From the NCBI RefSeq assembly GCF_014656415.1, contig NZ_BNCJ01000002.1:584955-648954 (forward strand): DNA of 64,000 nt, written 5' to 3'. This DNA comes from Seohaeicola zhoushanensis (GTDB lineage: Bacteria > Pseudomonadota > Alphaproteobacteria > Rhodobacterales > Rhodobacteraceae). The number at the start of each line of letters is the position of its first letter. The first letter of the stretch is position 1. Positions 16,349 through 25,833 of the stretch are shown in pieces. The notes beneath the pieces were generated by a model that worked only from the letters and a program-made list of their open reading frames with translations, was not told where the DNA came from and did no database searches. Both the position numbers and the translations under genes were made by a program.

Positions 16349-17466
16349 GCGAGATCAAGGGCTGGTGCCCCGGCGCCTGGACGCCGATGCGCTCGGGCGA
16401 CGGGCTGATCCTGCGGGTGCGTCCGCCGATGGGGCATATCACCCGCGACCAGGCGCTGGGCCTCTGCAGCGCCGCGCGCGGGCTGGCCAATGGGATCATC
16501 GACCTGACCAACCGCGCCAACCTGCAGCTGCGCGGCGTCCGGGGCGAGGGCTATCAGCCGCTGCTCGACCAGCTGCTGGACCTGCGCCTGATCGATCCCG
16601 ACCCGGCGACCGAGAAACGGCGCAACATCATGATGACGCCCTTCTGCGAGCGGGGCGACCTCAGCTGGCAGCTGGCCGAGGAACTGGTCGCCCGGCTTGA
16701 CGCGCTGCCGCCGCTGCCGGCCAAGTTCGGCTTTGCCATTGACTGCGGCGACGCTCCGGTGCTGACGGGCGATCCCGCCGACATCCGTTTCGAGCGGGCC
16801 AGCGACGGCGGCCTGCTGATCCGTGCCGACGGGGCCGACTGGGGCCGGCTGGTCGCGCCCGAAGAGGCGGTGGATGCGGCGATCATGCTGGCCTACTGGT
16901 TCGCCCAGCACCAGACGCCCGAAGCGCGGCGGATGCGGGCGCTGGCCGACCGCCTGCCGGATGTCTGGCAGCAGGAGATGCCCGCCCTTGTCGCCCGCCG
17001 CCCCGAACCGGGACGGCGCGCCGAGGGCTTCCTGCTTGGCGTCGCCTTCGGCAGCATGACCGAGACCGCGCTGCGCGGCCTGCTCGACCAGACCGGCGCG
17101 CAGGAGGTCATTCTCACCCCCTGGCGGATGATCCTGCTGCCCGGCGTGACCGAGGCCCGCCGCCCCGGTTTCGTGACCGAGCCCGGCAGCCGGTTGCTGG
17201 CCGCCCATGCCTGCGCCGGTGCGCCGGCCTGCGCCTCGGCCACGGTCGAGACCCGCGCGCTGGCGCTGAAACTCGCTGCCCAGACAGAGGGCAGCCTGCA
17301 TGTTTCGGGCTGCGCCAAGGGCTGTGCCTTCCCGCGCAAGGCGGATGTAACGCTGGTCGGGCGCGAGGGCGCCTTCGACCTTGTCCGCCACGGCGCTTCG
17401 TGGGATGAGCCGGCCCGGCGCGGACTGGCGCATGACGAACTGATGAACGGACGGGAGACGCTGTGA
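16345..17466 (+). CDS. cobG: Precorrin-3B synthase CobG
   Basis: A 373-residue member of the sulfite/nitrite-reductase family that uses O2 to convert precorrin-3A to precorrin-3B, the step that marks the aerobic pathway. The N-terminal ferredoxin-like half has GIIDLTNRANLQLRGV. The [4Fe-4S] Cys ligands appear as AHACAGAPAC (C-x5-C) and SGCAKGCAF (C-x3-C). It overlaps cobN by 4 bp and cobH by one base. The presence of cobG predicts that B12 synthesis here needs oxygen. Confidence 0.96.
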   Translation: MSEIKGWCPGAWTPMRSGDGLILRVRPPMGHITRDQALGLCSAARGLANGIIDLTNRANLQLRGVRGEGYQPLLDQLLDLRLIDPDPATEKRRNIMMTPFCERGDLSWQLAEELVARLDALPPLPAKFGFAIDCGDAPVLTGDPADIRFERASDGGLLIRADGADWGRLVAPEEAVDAAIMLAYWFAQHQTPEARRMRALADRLPDVWQQEMPALVARRPEPGRRAEGFLLGVAFGSMTETALRGLLDQTGAQEVILTPWRMILLPGVTEARRPGFVTEPGSRLLAAHACAGAPACASATVETRALALKLAAQTEGSLHVSGCAKGCAFPRKADVTLVGREGAFDLVRHGASWDEPARRGLAHDELMNGRETL

Positions 17467-18095
17467 TGCCCTATGAATACCAGACCGATGGCGCCGCGAT
17501 CTATGCCCAGTCCTTCGCGACGATCCGGGCCGAGGCGGCGTTGGACCGCTTCGACAAGGACGCCGAACAGGTGGCGGTGCGGATGATCCATGCCGCCGGC
17601 ATGGTCGACCTGGCGCCCTTCATCGAATTCTCGCCCGGCTTCACCGCCGCCGCGCGTGGCGCGCTGGAGGCCGGAGCGCCGATCCTCTGTGACGCGCGCA
17701 TGGTCAGCGAGGGCGTGACCCGCGCCCGCCTGCCGGCCGACAACGCGGTGATCTGCACGCTGCACGATCCCGGCGTGGTCGAGCTGGCCCGCGAGATGGG
17801 CAATACCCGCTCTGCCGCCGCGCTGGAACTGTGGCGGCCGCACCTGGAGGGCGCGGTGATCGCCATCGGCAACGCGCCGACTGCACTGTTCCACCTGCTC
17901 AACATGCTGGAAGACCCGGCCTGTCCGCGCCCCGCCGCCATCATCGGCTGCCCGGTCGGCTTTGTCGGCGCGGTCGAGAGCAAGGATGCGCTCTGGGACG
18001 CGCAGCCGGTGCCTTCGGTGATCGTCAGGGGCCGCCTCGGCGGCAGCGCGATCACCGTGGCGGCGATCAACGCGCTGGCGAGCCGCAAGGAATGA
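17466..18095 (+). CDS. cobH: Precorrin-8X methylmutase CobH
   Basis: A 209-residue mutase that moves the C-11 methyl to C-12, giving hydrogenobyrinate. The catalytic His42 is in RMIHAAGMVDL, followed by IEFSPGF; GRLGGSAITVAAINALA closes the protein. I use the ATG at 17466, which overlaps the cobG stop as TGATG; a GTG three bases earlier is possible. It couples to cobI by an ATGA overlap. Confidence 0.96.
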   Translation: MPYEYQTDGAAIYAQSFATIRAEAALDRFDKDAEQVAVRMIHAAGMVDLAPFIEFSPGFTAAARGALEAGAPILCDARMVSEGVTRARLPADNAVICTLHDPGVVELAREMGNTRSAAALELWRPHLEGAVIAIGNAPTALFHLLNMLEDPACPRPAAIIGCPVGFVGAVESKDALWDAQPVPSVIVRGRLGGSAITVAAINALASRKE

Positions 18096-18820
18096 GCATG
18101 GGAACGATATACGGGCTGGGTCTCGGCCCCGGCGCGGCCGACCTGATGTCGGTCCGGGCCGACCGACTGCTGCGCAACGCGCGCCACGTCGCCTTCTTCC
18201 GCAAGAAGGGCAAGGGCGGGCAGGCGCGGCGGATCGTCGACGGCATGATCCCCGAGGGCGCGGTCGAATTCCCGATGGAATACCCGGTGACGACCGAGAT
18301 CCCGCTGGATGACCCGCGTTACAACGAAATCCTGTCGTCCTTCTATGCCGACTGCTGCGCCCACCTGCGCGCGCTGGCCGAGGGCGGCGAGGACGTGGTG
18401 GTGCTCTGCGAGGGCGACCCGTTCTTCTATGGCTCGTTCATGCACATCTACGCGCGCCTCAAGGACGTGGTGCCCGTCGAGGTGGTGCCCGCGATCACCG
18501 GCATGTCGGCGGCCTGGACCGCCACCGGCCAGCCGATCACCTGGGGCGACGACGTGCTGACGGTTCTGATGGGCACGCTGTCCGAGGAGGACCTGCTGCG
18601 CCACATGCAGGCCGCCGATGCGCTGGTTGTGATGAAGCTGGGCCGCAACCTGCCCAAGGTGCGCCGTGCGCTGGATGCCGCCGGGCTGACGGCGCGCGCC
18701 TGGCTGGTGGAATATGCCGCCATGCCGGGCCAGTCGGTGACGCTGCTGGCCGAGGCCGATTGCGAAAAGGCGCCCTATTTCTCCATCGTCATCGTGCACG
18801 GGCAGGGCCGGCGGCCATGA
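18092..18820 (+). CDS. cobI: Precorrin-2 C20-methyltransferase CobI
   Basis: A 242-residue tetrapyrrole methylase that methylates precorrin-2 at C-20. The N-terminal GLGLGPGAADLMSVRA is the family GxGxGxxxLLT-type strand, CEGDPFFYGSFMH the substrate/SAM loop, and VVPAITGMSAAW the third motif. ATG at 18092 overlaps cobH as ATGA; a second in-frame ATG lies 6 nt further on. Its stop overlaps cobJ. In this class the SAM-binding cleft lies between two alpha/beta domains, both intact. Confidence 0.96.
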   Translation: MSMGTIYGLGLGPGAADLMSVRADRLLRNARHVAFFRKKGKGGQARRIVDGMIPEGAVEFPMEYPVTTEIPLDDPRYNEILSSFYADCCAHLRALAEGGEDVVVLCEGDPFFYGSFMHIYARLKDVVPVEVVPAITGMSAAWTATGQPITWGDDVLTVLMGTLSEEDLLRHMQAADALVVMKLGRNLPKVRRALDAAGLTARAWLVEYAAMPGQSVTLLAEADCEKAPYFSIVIVHGQGRRP

Positions 18821-19569
18821 GCGGGCGGCTGGTCATCGCCGGTCTCGGGCCGGGGGCAGAGGGTCTTGTGACGCCGCAGGTCGCCGCCGCGCTGGCCGGG
18901 GCGAGCGACGTCGTCGGCTATATCCCCTATGTTGCCCGCGTCGCCCCGCGCCCGGGGCTGACCCTGCACGCCACGGACAACCGCGTCGAACTCGACCGTG
19001 CCGCCCATGCGCTGGAGATGGCGGCGGCGGGTCGGCAGGTTGTGGTGGTCTCCTCGGGCGATCCAGGCGTATTTGCCATGGCCTCGGCGGTGTTCGAGGC
19101 GCTAGAGACCGGCCCGGCCGAATGGCAGGCGCTGCAGATCGAGGTGCTGCCCGGCATCACCGCCATGCTCGCCGCCGCGGCCCGCGCCGGGGCGCCGCTG
19201 GGGCATGATTTCTGTGCCATCAACCTGTCGGACAACCTCAAGCCCTGGGCGCTGATCGAGAAACGCCTGCGCCTCGCCGCCGAGGCCGATCTGGCGATGG
19301 CCTTCTACAACCCGCGCTCCGCCTCGCGCCCCGAGGGGTTCGCCCGCGCGCTGGACGTGCTGCGCGAGGCTTGCGGCGATGCCCGCCCGGTGATCTTCGC
19401 CCGCGCCGTCTCGACCCCCGAAGAGCAGATCCTCACGGTGCCGCTGACCGAGGCCCGCCCCGAGATGGCCGACATGCGCACCGTGGTGATCCTGGGCAAC
19501 TCGGCCACGCGCATCCTGCGCCGGCCCGGCGGCGATATCGTCTATACGCCGCGCTCGGTGCCGGCATGA
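18817..19569 (+). CDS. cobJ: Precorrin-3B C17-methyltransferase CobJ
   Basis: A 250-residue tetrapyrrole methylase that methylates C-17 and contracts the ring. IAGLGPGAEGLVTPQ, VSSGDPGVFAMAS and VLPGITAMLAAAARAGAPLG are the family motifs in order, and FYNPRSASRP is typical of CobJ. The ATG at 18817 overlaps cobI as ATGA. Its last 28 bp overlap the tail of cobK on the other strand, so the two proteins' C-termini are encoded by opposite strands of the same DNA. Confidence 0.96.
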   Translation: MSGRLVIAGLGPGAEGLVTPQVAAALAGASDVVGYIPYVARVAPRPGLTLHATDNRVELDRAAHALEMAAAGRQVVVVSSGDPGVFAMASAVFEALETGPAEWQALQIEVLPGITAMLAAAARAGAPLGHDFCAINLSDNLKPWALIEKRLRLAAEADLAMAFYNPRSASRPEGFARALDVLREACGDARPVIFARAVSTPEEQILTVPLTEARPEMADMRTVVILGNSATRILRRPGGDIVYTPRSVPA

Positions 19570-20294
19570 ACCCAGTCGAGCGCCGCCTTTACCGTGTGGA
19601 CCTCGTGCCGCTTCGGCAGCGCGGGGCGGTCGATCATCACCACCGGCAGGTCCAGCGCCCGCGCCGCGTCGAGCTTGGCGCGCGCGCCGTTGCCCCCGGC
19701 GTTCTTCGAGACCACGACCGAGATGCGGTGCCGCTCCATCAGCGCGATATCGCCCTCGACCGTGAAGGGCCCGCGCGAGACCTCGACGGCGCAGTCGGGC
19801 AGGGGCAGCGTAGCCTTGGGCGCATCGACCAGGCGCAGCAGGTAGAAATGCCAGGGCGCGGCGGCGAAGACGTCCAGGTGCATCCGGCCGATCGCCAGCA
19901 TCACGCGCTGCGCCCGCTCGCCCAGGGCCTCGACGGCGGCGGGAATGTCCGGGACATGGATCCAGCGGTCGCCGGGCTGGGCCTGCCACGCGGGTCGGGT
20001 AAGGGCGGCCAGCGGCACGCCGGCCTCCTCGCAGGCGTTGATCGCATTGGCGCTCATCTGGGCGGCGAAGGGATGGGTCGCGTCGATCACATGGGTGATG
20101 CGGTTCTCGGTGATCCAGTCCGCCAGCCCGCGCGCCCCGCCAAAGCCGCCGACCCGCACCGGCAGCGGCTGGCCCTGCGGCGCCTCGGTGCGGCCGGCAT
20201 AGGAGAAGGTGGCGGGAATATCGTTCTCGGCCAGGGTCTTGGCCAGCGCGGTCGCCTCGGTGGTGCCGCCAAGCACAAGCAGGTTCAGGGTCAT
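19542..20294 (-). CDS. cobK: Precorrin-6A reductase CobK
   Basis: A 250-residue NADPH-dependent reductase of precorrin-6A. LVLGGTTEATALAKTLAEN is the N-terminal dinucleotide-binding region, VIDATHPFAAQMSANA the substrate motif, and VVSKNAGGNGARAKLDAA the C-terminal motif. It is the only cob gene on the minus strand, wedged between cobJ (28-bp 3' overlap) and cobL (start codons overlap by 2 bp). It must therefore be transcribed separately, from a promoter inside cobL. Confidence 0.96.
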   Translation of the reverse strand: MTLNLLVLGGTTEATALAKTLAENDIPATFSYAGRTEAPQGQPLPVRVGGFGGARGLADWITENRITHVIDATHPFAAQMSANAINACEEAGVPLAALTRPAWQAQPGDRWIHVPDIPAAVEALGERAQRVMLAIGRMHLDVFAAAPWHFYLLRLVDAPKATLPLPDCAVEVSRGPFTVEGDIALMERHRISVVVSKNAGGNGARAKLDAARALDLPVVMIDRPALPKRHEVHTVKAALDWVHAGTERGV

Positions 20295-21495
20295 GTCTGA
20301 GGCTCCGTGGCTCACCATCATCGGTCTGGGCGAAGATGGCCCGGATGGGCTGACGGGTGCAAGCCGGGCGGCGCTGGAGGTGGCGGAAATCGTCATCGGC
20401 CCGCCCCGTCACCTCGCCCTGCTGGGGCCGCTGCAGGCCGAGACCATCGCCTGGCCGGTGCCCTTTGCCGAGGGCATCCCGCTGCTGATGGCCCATCGCG
20501 GTCGGCAGGTGGTGGCGCTGGCCTCGGGCGATCCCTTCTGGTTCGGTGCCGGTTCTGTGCTGGTGCGCGATCTCGCCCCCGGCGAATGGCGCGCCTTTCC
20601 CGGTGTCTCGACCTTCGCGCTGGCCGCCGCGCGGCTGGGCTGGCCGCTCGAGGCGACGCCCTGTCTTGGCCTGCACGCCGCGCCGCTGGACCGGCTGCGG
20701 CCCGTCGTGGCGCCGGGCGTCCGCGCGCTGGTGTTGCTGCGCGACGGTGCTGCGGTGGCGGCGCTGGCCGAATGGCTGGCCCGGCAGGGCTTTGGCGACA
20801 GCCGCCTGCATGTGCTCGAGGCGCTGGGCGGCCCACGCGAGCGGGTGCGCACCGCCACTGCCCAGGGCTTCGCGCTGGCCGACATCGCCCACCCGGTCTG
20901 CGCCGGAGTGGACGTCGTGGGGCAGGGGCGGGTGCTGGCGCTGGCCACGGGCCGTACCGACGACTGGTTCGACCATGACGGCCAGATCACCAAGCGCCCG
21001 GTGCGGGCGCTGACGCTTTCGGCGCTGGCGCCGTGCCGGGGCGAACACCTTTGGGATATCGGCGCGGGCTCGGGTTCGGTCGCAATCGAATGGCTGCTGG
21101 CTGGGCCTGACCTTACCGCCACCGCCATCGAGGCCGACCCCGCGCGCGCCGCTCGCCTGATGGGCAACGCCGCGCGCTTCGGCGTCGACCACCGCTTGCG
21201 GCTTGTCGAAGACCGCGCGCCCGAGGCGCTGGCGGGGCTGGCCCCGCCCGAGGCGGTGTTCATCGGCGGCGGCCTCTCGGCGGGGCTGCTTGACACGCTC
21301 TGGGCCGCGATGCCGCCGGGCGCGCGGCTGGTCGCCAATGCGGTGACATTGGAATCCGAGGCGCTGCTGGCGCAATGGCAGGCCGATAAGGGCGGCGACC
21401 TGCTGCGCATCGAACTGGCCGAGGCCGCGCCGCTGGGGCGCAGGCGCGGCTGGAGATCGGCCTATCCGATCATGCAGTGGAGTGTCCTGCGATGA
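20293..21495 (+). CDS. cobL: Precorrin-6Y C5,15-methyltransferase (decarboxylating) CobL
   Basis: A 400-residue fusion of CbiE (residues about 1-200, tetrapyrrole methylase, [19 protein letters not shown]) and CbiT (about 215-400, Rossmann methyltransferase, [18 protein letters not shown]). It methylates C-5 and C-15 and decarboxylates the C-12 acetate. The ATG at 20293 overlaps the cobK start on the opposite strand. With cobK reversed, the nearest upstream plus-strand gene is cobJ, 723 bp away, so transcription must read through antisense to cobK or start anew. Stop overlaps cobE. Confidence 0.95.
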   Translation: MSEAPWLTIIGLGEDGPDGLTGASRAALEVAEIVIGPPRHLALLGPLQAETIAWPVPFAEGIPLLMAHRGRQVVALASGDPFWFGAGSVLVRDLAPGEWRAFPGVSTFALAAARLGWPLEATPCLGLHAAPLDRLRPVVAPGVRALVLLRDGAAVAALAEWLARQGFGDSRLHVLEALGGPRERVRTATAQGFALADIAHPVCAGVDVVGQGRVLALATGRTDDWFDHDGQITKRPVRALTLSALAPCRGEHLWDIGAGSGSVAIEWLLAGPDLTATAIEADPARAARLMGNAARFGVDHRLRLVEDRAPEALAGLAPPEAVFIGGGLSAGLLDTLWAAMPPGARLVANAVTLESEALLAQWQADKGGDLLRIELAEAAPLGRRRGWRSAYPIMQWSVLR

Positions 21496-21854
21496 TCGTC
21501 GCCGGGTTCGGCTTTCGCGCCGGCGCCACCCCCGCCAGCCTGCACGCGGCGCTTGCCGCCACGCGCGCGCGCCCCGATGCGCTGGCCGCTCCGACAGACA
21601 AATGCGCCACGCCGGCCTTCCGCGCCTTTGCCGGCGCACTGGGCCTGCCGGTGCACGAAATCCCCGAGGCGGCGATCCGCGCCGCCCAAACCCTTACCCA
21701 CTCGCCCCGCGTGCAGGCCGAACGCGGCACCGGCAGCGTGGCCGAGGCCGCCGCCCTGTCCGCCGTTGGAAAGGGGGCGCGGCTGACCTGTCCAAGGATG
21801 GTCAGCCCCGACCGTATGGCGACCTGCGCGATTGCAGAAGGAATACCCAGATGA
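21492..21854 (+). CDS. cobE: Cobalamin biosynthesis protein CobE
   Basis: A 120-residue protein matching CobE/the C-terminal domain of Cbi[20 protein letters not shown] (3-21) is the characteristic start; [15 protein letters not shown] and [19 protein letters not shown] follow. CobE binds a pathway intermediate and is needed for the pathway, though I recall no firmly assigned reaction. ATGA overlaps join it to cobL and cobM. Confidence 0.92.
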   Translation: MIVAGFGFRAGATPASLHAALAATRARPDALAAPTDKCATPAFRAFAGALGLPVHEIPEAAIRAAQTLTHSPRVQAERGTGSVAEAAALSAVGKGARLTCPRMVSPDRMATCAIAEGIPR

Positions 21855-22621
21855 CCGTGCATTTCATCGGCGCCGGACCGGGCGCGCCCGACTTGCTGAC
21901 CCTGCGGGGGCGCGACCTGATCGCCGCCTGCCCGGTCTGCCTCTACGCCGGCTCGCTGGTCCCGGAAGAGATCCTCGCCCATTGCCCGCCTGGCGCGAGG
22001 ATCGTCAACACTGCGCCGCTCGACCTTGACGCGATCATCGCAGAATGCCGCGCCGCGCATGAGGCGGGGCAGGACGTCGCCCGGCTGCATTCCGGCGACC
22101 TCTCGGTCTGGTCGGCCATGGGCGAGCAGATCCGCCGCCTGCGCGCCGAGGGCATCCCGGTTTCCGTCACCCCCGGCGTGCCGAGCTTTGCCGCCGCCGC
22201 CGCCGCGCTGGGCGCGGAACTGACGCTGCCGGGCCTGGTGCAGTCGGTGGTGCTGACCCGCACGCCGGGCCGTGCCTCGGCCATGCCCGAAGCCGAGAGC
22301 CTGGCGAATTTCGCCGCCACCGGGGCGACGCTGGCCATTCACCTCTCGATCCACACGCTCGACAGCGTCGTCGAGGCGCTGTCGCCCTTCTATGGTGCCG
22401 ATTGCCCGGTGGCGGTGGTCTATCGCGCCAGCTGGCCCGACCAGCGCATCCTGTGCGGCACGCTGGCCGATATCGCGGCGCAGATGACGCCCGAGATCGA
22501 CCGCACCGCGCTGATCCTTGTCGGCCGCGCGCTGGGCAATGCCGACTTCGGCGAAAGCTGCCTGTATTCAACCGACTACGACCGCCGCTATCGCCCGCAA
22601 TCGGCGCGGGGGCAGGCATGA
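21851..22621 (+). CDS. cobM: Precorrin-4 C11-methyltransferase CobM
   Basis: A 256-residue tetrapyrrole methylase that methylates precorrin-4 at C-11. [32 protein letters not shown] and [20 protein letters not shown] are the family motifs, and YRASWPDQ is typical of CobM/CbiF. ATGA overlaps on both sides place it firmly in the cob transcript. Confidence 0.96.
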   Translation: MTVHFIGAGPGAPDLLTLRGRDLIAACPVCLYAGSLVPEEILAHCPPGARIVNTAPLDLDAIIAECRAAHEAGQDVARLHSGDLSVWSAMGEQIRRLRAEGIPVSVTPGVPSFAAAAAALGAELTLPGLVQSVVLTRTPGRASAMPEAESLANFAATGATLAIHLSIHTLDSVVEALSPFYGADCPVAVVYRASWPDQRILCGTLADIAAQMTPEIDRTALILVGRALGNADFGESCLYSTDYDRRYRPQSARGQA

Positions 22622-23925
22622 GCACGCCCGGCCTGCTGGTCGCCGCCCCGAGTTCCGGGACCGGCAAGACCACGGTGATGCTGGGCCTCTTGCGCGCCTT
22701 CGCCGAGGACGGGCTGACGGTGCAGCCGTTCAAGAGCGGGCCGGATTACATCGACCCGGCCTTCCACCTCGCGGCGGCGCGGCGGGCCTCGTTCAACCTC
22801 GACAGCTGGGCGATGGGGGCGGGGCTGCTCGACACCATCGCGGCGCGGGCCGACGGGGCGGACCTGGTGATTGCCGAAGGCTCGATGGGTCTCTTCGACG
22901 GCGTCGCCTTTCCCGGCGCAACCGGCCACGGGTCCAGCGCCGAGACGGCGGCGCGCATGGGGTGGCCGGTGGTGCTGGTGCTGGACGTCTCGGGGCAGGC
23001 GCAATCGGCGGCGGCCACGGCGCTGGGCTTTGCCCGCTACCGCGACGACCTGATCATCGCCGGGGTGATCCTGAACCGCGTCGCCAGCCCGCGCCACGAA
23101 CGGCTGACCCGGCTGGGGATGGAGCGGGTGGGCCTCAAGGTGCTCGGCTCGCTGCCGCGCCGGGGCGACCTGGTGCTGCCCGAGCGGCACCTCGGCCTGA
23201 TCCAGGCGGTGGAACACCCCGACCTCGAGGCCGCCATCGCCGGCTATGCCAGCTTCCTGCGCGAGAACGTCGACCTCGCCGCGATCCGCGCGGCGGCCGC
23301 TGCCCATCCGCAGGGCACGGGCGGGAGACTGCCGCAGCCCCCGGCGCAGCTTATCGCGTTGGCGCAGGACGCGGCGTTTTCCTTCACCTATCCGCATATC
23401 CTCGAAGGCTGGCGCGCCGCCGGGGCCGAGATCCTGCCGTTTTCGCCGCTGGCCGACGAGGCCCCCGCGCCGGACGCAGACCTGGTCTGGCTGCCGGGCG
23501 GCTACCCGGAACTGCATGCCGGCGTGCTCGCCAATGCCGACCGTTTCCGCGCCGGGCTGCGCGCGCATGCCGAAACCCGCCCGGTGCACGGCGAATGCGG
23601 CGGCTACATGGCGCTGGGCGAGGCTCTGATCGACAAGCAGGGCGCCCGTCACCGAATGGCCGGGCTGCTGGGCCTGGTGACCAGCTACGAGAAGCGCAAG
23701 CTGCACCTCGGCTATCGCCTCGCCCGGCTCAACGCGCCGATGCCGGGCTTTGCCGCCGGGGCGGGGCTGCGCGGGCACGAGTTCCACTATTCGACCATCC
23801 TGGAAGAACCCGACGCCCCGCTGGCCGAGGTGCGCGACGCCGAGGGCGCAACCGTGCCCGAGACCGGCTCGCGCCGGGGCCATGTGACCGGCACTTTCTT
23901 CCACCTGATCGCGGAGACCGCATGA
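22618..23925 (+). CDS. cobB: Hydrogenobyrinate a,c-diamide synthase CobB
   Basis: A 435-residue glutamine-dependent amidotransferase. The N-terminal half is a P-loop synthetase domain ([29 protein letters not shown]). The C-terminal half is a class I-like glutaminase ([12 protein letters not shown]) with the nucleophilic Cys in [13 protein letters not shown]. It amidates the a and c acetates of hydrogenobyrinic acid, giving the CobN substrate. Not the NAD-dependent deacetylase of the same name. ATGA overlaps on both sides. Confidence 0.96.
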   Translation: MSTPGLLVAAPSSGTGKTTVMLGLLRAFAEDGLTVQPFKSGPDYIDPAFHLAAARRASFNLDSWAMGAGLLDTIAARADGADLVIAEGSMGLFDGVAFPGATGHGSSAETAARMGWPVVLVLDVSGQAQSAAATALGFARYRDDLIIAGVILNRVASPRHERLTRLGMERVGLKVLGSLPRRGDLVLPERHLGLIQAVEHPDLEAAIAGYASFLRENVDLAAIRAAAAAHPQGTGGRLPQPPAQLIALAQDAAFSFTYPHILEGWRAAGAEILPFSPLADEAPAPDADLVWLPGGYPELHAGVLANADRFRAGLRAHAETRPVHGECGGYMALGEALIDKQGARHRMAGLLGLVTSYEKRKLHLGYRLARLNAPMPGFAAGAGLRGHEFHYSTILEEPDAPLAEVRDAEGATVPETGSRRGHVTGTFFHLIAETA

Positions 23926-24644
23926 CCGGATTCGTGAGCTTTGTCGGCTCGGGGCCGGGCGACCCGGAGCTTCTGACCCTGAAGGCGGTGGACCGGCTGA
24001 AACGGGCCGACGCCGTGCTGTTCGACGACCTGTCCTCGGGGCCGATCCTGGCCCATGCCCGCCGCGATGCCGACCTGGTGGGCGTCGGCAAGCGGGCGGG
24101 GCGGCCCTCGCCCAAGCAGGACCACGTGAGCCAGCTTCTGGTCGACTACGCCCAGGACGGCGCGCGGGTGGTGCGGCTGAAAAGCGGCGACGGCGGGCTT
24201 TTCGGGCGGCTGGAAGAGGAGTTGGTGGCCCTGCGCGCGGTCGGCATCCCCTACGAGATCGTGCCGGGCGTGCCTTCGGCCTGCGCGGCGGCGGCGGCGG
24301 CGGGCATTCCGCTGACCCGGCGGCTGACCGCGCGGCGGGTGCAATTCGTCACCGGCCACGATGTCACCGGGCAACTGCCCGAGGGGTTGAACCTCGCCGC
24401 GCTGGCCGACGCCGAGGCGACGACGGTGGTCTTCATGGGCAAGCGCACCTTCCCGGCGCTGGTCGAGATGCTGGTGGCCCATGGGCTGCCCGAAACGACC
24501 CCTGCGCTGCTGGCCGAAGCGGTGAGCACGCCCGAGCAGGCGATCAGCCGCACCACCCTGGCCGAACTGGCCGAGCGGCTGAAGGGCGCGCTTACCAATA
24601 CGCCGGCGCTGATCCTCTACGGCCCGCTGGCCGAGGAGGGCTGA
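23922..24644 (+). CDS. cobA: Uroporphyrinogen-III C-methyltransferase CobA
   Basis: A 240-residue SUMT that makes precorrin-2, the branch point from haem to cobalamin and sirohaem. GSGPGDPELLTLKAVDRL, RLKSGDGGLFGRLEEE and VPGVPSACAAAAAAGIPLT are the canonical motifs. It is a stand-alone SUMT without the CysG dehydrogenase/ferrochelatase half. Overlaps cobB by 4 bp and cobF by one base (TGATG). Confidence 0.96.
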   Translation: MTGFVSFVGSGPGDPELLTLKAVDRLKRADAVLFDDLSSGPILAHARRDADLVGVGKRAGRPSPKQDHVSQLLVDYAQDGARVVRLKSGDGGLFGRLEEELVALRAVGIPYEIVPGVPSACAAAAAAGIPLTRRLTARRVQFVTGHDVTGQLPEGLNLAALADAEATTVVFMGKRTFPALVEMLVAHGLPETTPALLAEAVSTPEQAISRTTLAELAERLKGALTNTPALILYGPLAEEG

Positions 24645-25384
24645 TGCGCGAGCTGCTTCTGATCGGCATCGGCACCGGCAACCCCGAGCATGTCACGCTT
24701 GCCGGGGTCCGGGCGATGCGCACCGCCGACCTGATCCTGATTCCGCGCAAAGGGCCGGACAAGGCCGATCTTGCCGACCTGCGGCACCAGATCTGCGCCT
24801 CGGCGCTCGAAGGTGCTGCAACCCGGATCGTCGAGTTCGACCTCCCGGTGCGCGATGCCTCGGGCGACTATCGCACCGGCGTCGACGCCTGGCACGACGC
24901 CATTGCCGCCGCCTGGGGTGCGGCGATCGAACAGCACCCGGAGGCGCGAACCGTCGCGCTGCTGATCTGGGGCGATCCCTCGCTCTACGACAGCTCGTTG
25001 CGCATCGCCGCGCGCATTCCCGAGCTGCGGGTGAAGGTCATCCCCGGCATCACCGCGCTGCAGGCGCTGACCGCCGCCCATGCCATCGCCGTGAACGAGA
25101 TCGGCGCGCCCTTCATCGTCACCACCGGGCGGCAGCTTCGCGGCCAGGGCTGGCCGGCTGGGGTGGATACCGTGGCGGTGATGCTCGACGGCTCCTGTTC
25201 CTTCCAGGCGCTCGACCCCGAGGGAATCGACATCTGGTGGGGCGCCTATCTCGGCATGGCCGAAGAGATGCTGATTTCCGGTCCATTGGCCGAGAGGTCG
25301 GCGCAGATCCTGTCCGAGCGCACAGAGGCGCGCGCGAACCATGGCTGGATAATGGACATTTACCTGCTGCGCCGCCGCCGCTGA
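24644..25384 (+). CDS. cobF: Precorrin-6A synthase (deacetylating) CobF
   Basis: A 246-residue tetrapyrrole methylase that methylates C-1 of precorrin-5 with loss of acetate; CobF is specific to the aerobic pathway. GIGTGNPEHVTLAGVRAM, LLIWGDPSLYDSSLRIA and VIPGITALQALTAAHAI are the conserved motifs. It is the last gene of the operon. The second riboswitch begins just downstream, so transcripts that read through would carry it as a 3' element. Confidence 0.95.
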   Translation: MRELLLIGIGTGNPEHVTLAGVRAMRTADLILIPRKGPDKADLADLRHQICASALEGAATRIVEFDLPVRDASGDYRTGVDAWHDAIAAAWGAAIEQHPEARTVALLIWGDPSLYDSSLRIAARIPELRVKVIPGITALQALTAAHAIAVNEIGAPFIVTTGRQLRGQGWPAGVDTVAVMLDGSCSFQALDPEGIDIWWGAYLGMAEEMLISGPLAERSAQILSERTEARANHGWIMDIYLLRRRR

Positions 25385-25409
25385 CGTATTGTCTCTTGCC
25401 AGAGGCTGA

Positions 25410-25625
25410 CGGTGCGGGATACACCAAAAGGGCCTGGTGTCCGGCGGATGGTCCGTCGGGCAATTGGGAATTCGGTGCGGAGGGCCCCTCGGGGCCGCCA
25501 ATGCCGAAGCCGCCCCCGCGACTGTAAGCGGCGAGCGTCTGTCGAATAACCACTCGCCCTGGGCGGGGAAGGCCGACAGCACGCAGCGACCCGCGAGCCA
25601 GGAGACCGACCAGGCCGAAACGGAC
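25410..25625 (+). promoter_or_regulatory. Cobalamin riboswitch 2 (leader of cbtBA)
   Basis: Landmarks in order: TTGGGAATTCGGTGCGG (25464-25480), GCCGCCCCCGCGACTGTAA (about 25509-25527), CCACT (25550-25554), GGGGAAGGC (25564-25572) and the B12 box CGCGAGCCAGGAGACCGACC (25592-25611). A small hairpin CTGTC/GACAG (25633-25648) follows and touches the Shine-Dalgarno AGGAAGGAG of cbtB, suggesting translational control. It should shut off cobalt uptake when B12 is plentiful. Confidence 0.93.
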
Positions 25626-25661
25626 TAGAACACTGTCGGGTGTGACAGGAAGGAGATAGAC

Positions 25662-25832
25662 ATGAACGCAATTGCAAGAACCGCGGCCTCTGCGCGCGCC
25701 GGTCTGGTGCAGGCCCTTATGGTCGCCGCTCTGGGCCTTGGTGTGGTGATGGTCGCAGGTCACCTGCAGGCATCGGCCCTGCACGACGCGGCACACGACG
25801 TGCGCCACGCGACCGGTTTCCCCTGCCACTAA
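25662..25832 (+). CDS. cbtB: Cobalt transporter subunit CbtB
   Basis: A 56-residue membrane protein. One transmembrane helix (about 14-34, LVQALMVAALGLGVVMVAG) is followed by a His-rich C-terminus with the CbtB signature HDAAHDVRHATGFPCH, likely a cobalt site. A strong Shine-Dalgarno AGGAAGGAG precedes the ATG. It follows riboswitch 2 and is one base from cbtA. CbtAB systems are B12-regulated cobalt importers. Confidence 0.94.
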   Translation: MNAIARTAASARAGLVQALMVAALGLGVVMVAGHLQASALHDAAHDVRHATGFPCH

Positions 25833-25833
25833 T

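Noticed and set aside
19102-21639. 845-codon open frame on the minus strand opposite cobJ, cobK, cobL and cobE
   Set aside because: In very GC-rich DNA antisense frames stay open by chance. The translation is low-complexity Arg/Ala/Gly, with no domain, while the plus-strand frames and cobK give clear family proteins.
22618-23925. cobB as the NAD-dependent deacetylase of the same name
   Set aside because: The protein has P-loop synthetase and glutaminase domains, not a sirtuin fold, and sits inside the cobalamin operon.
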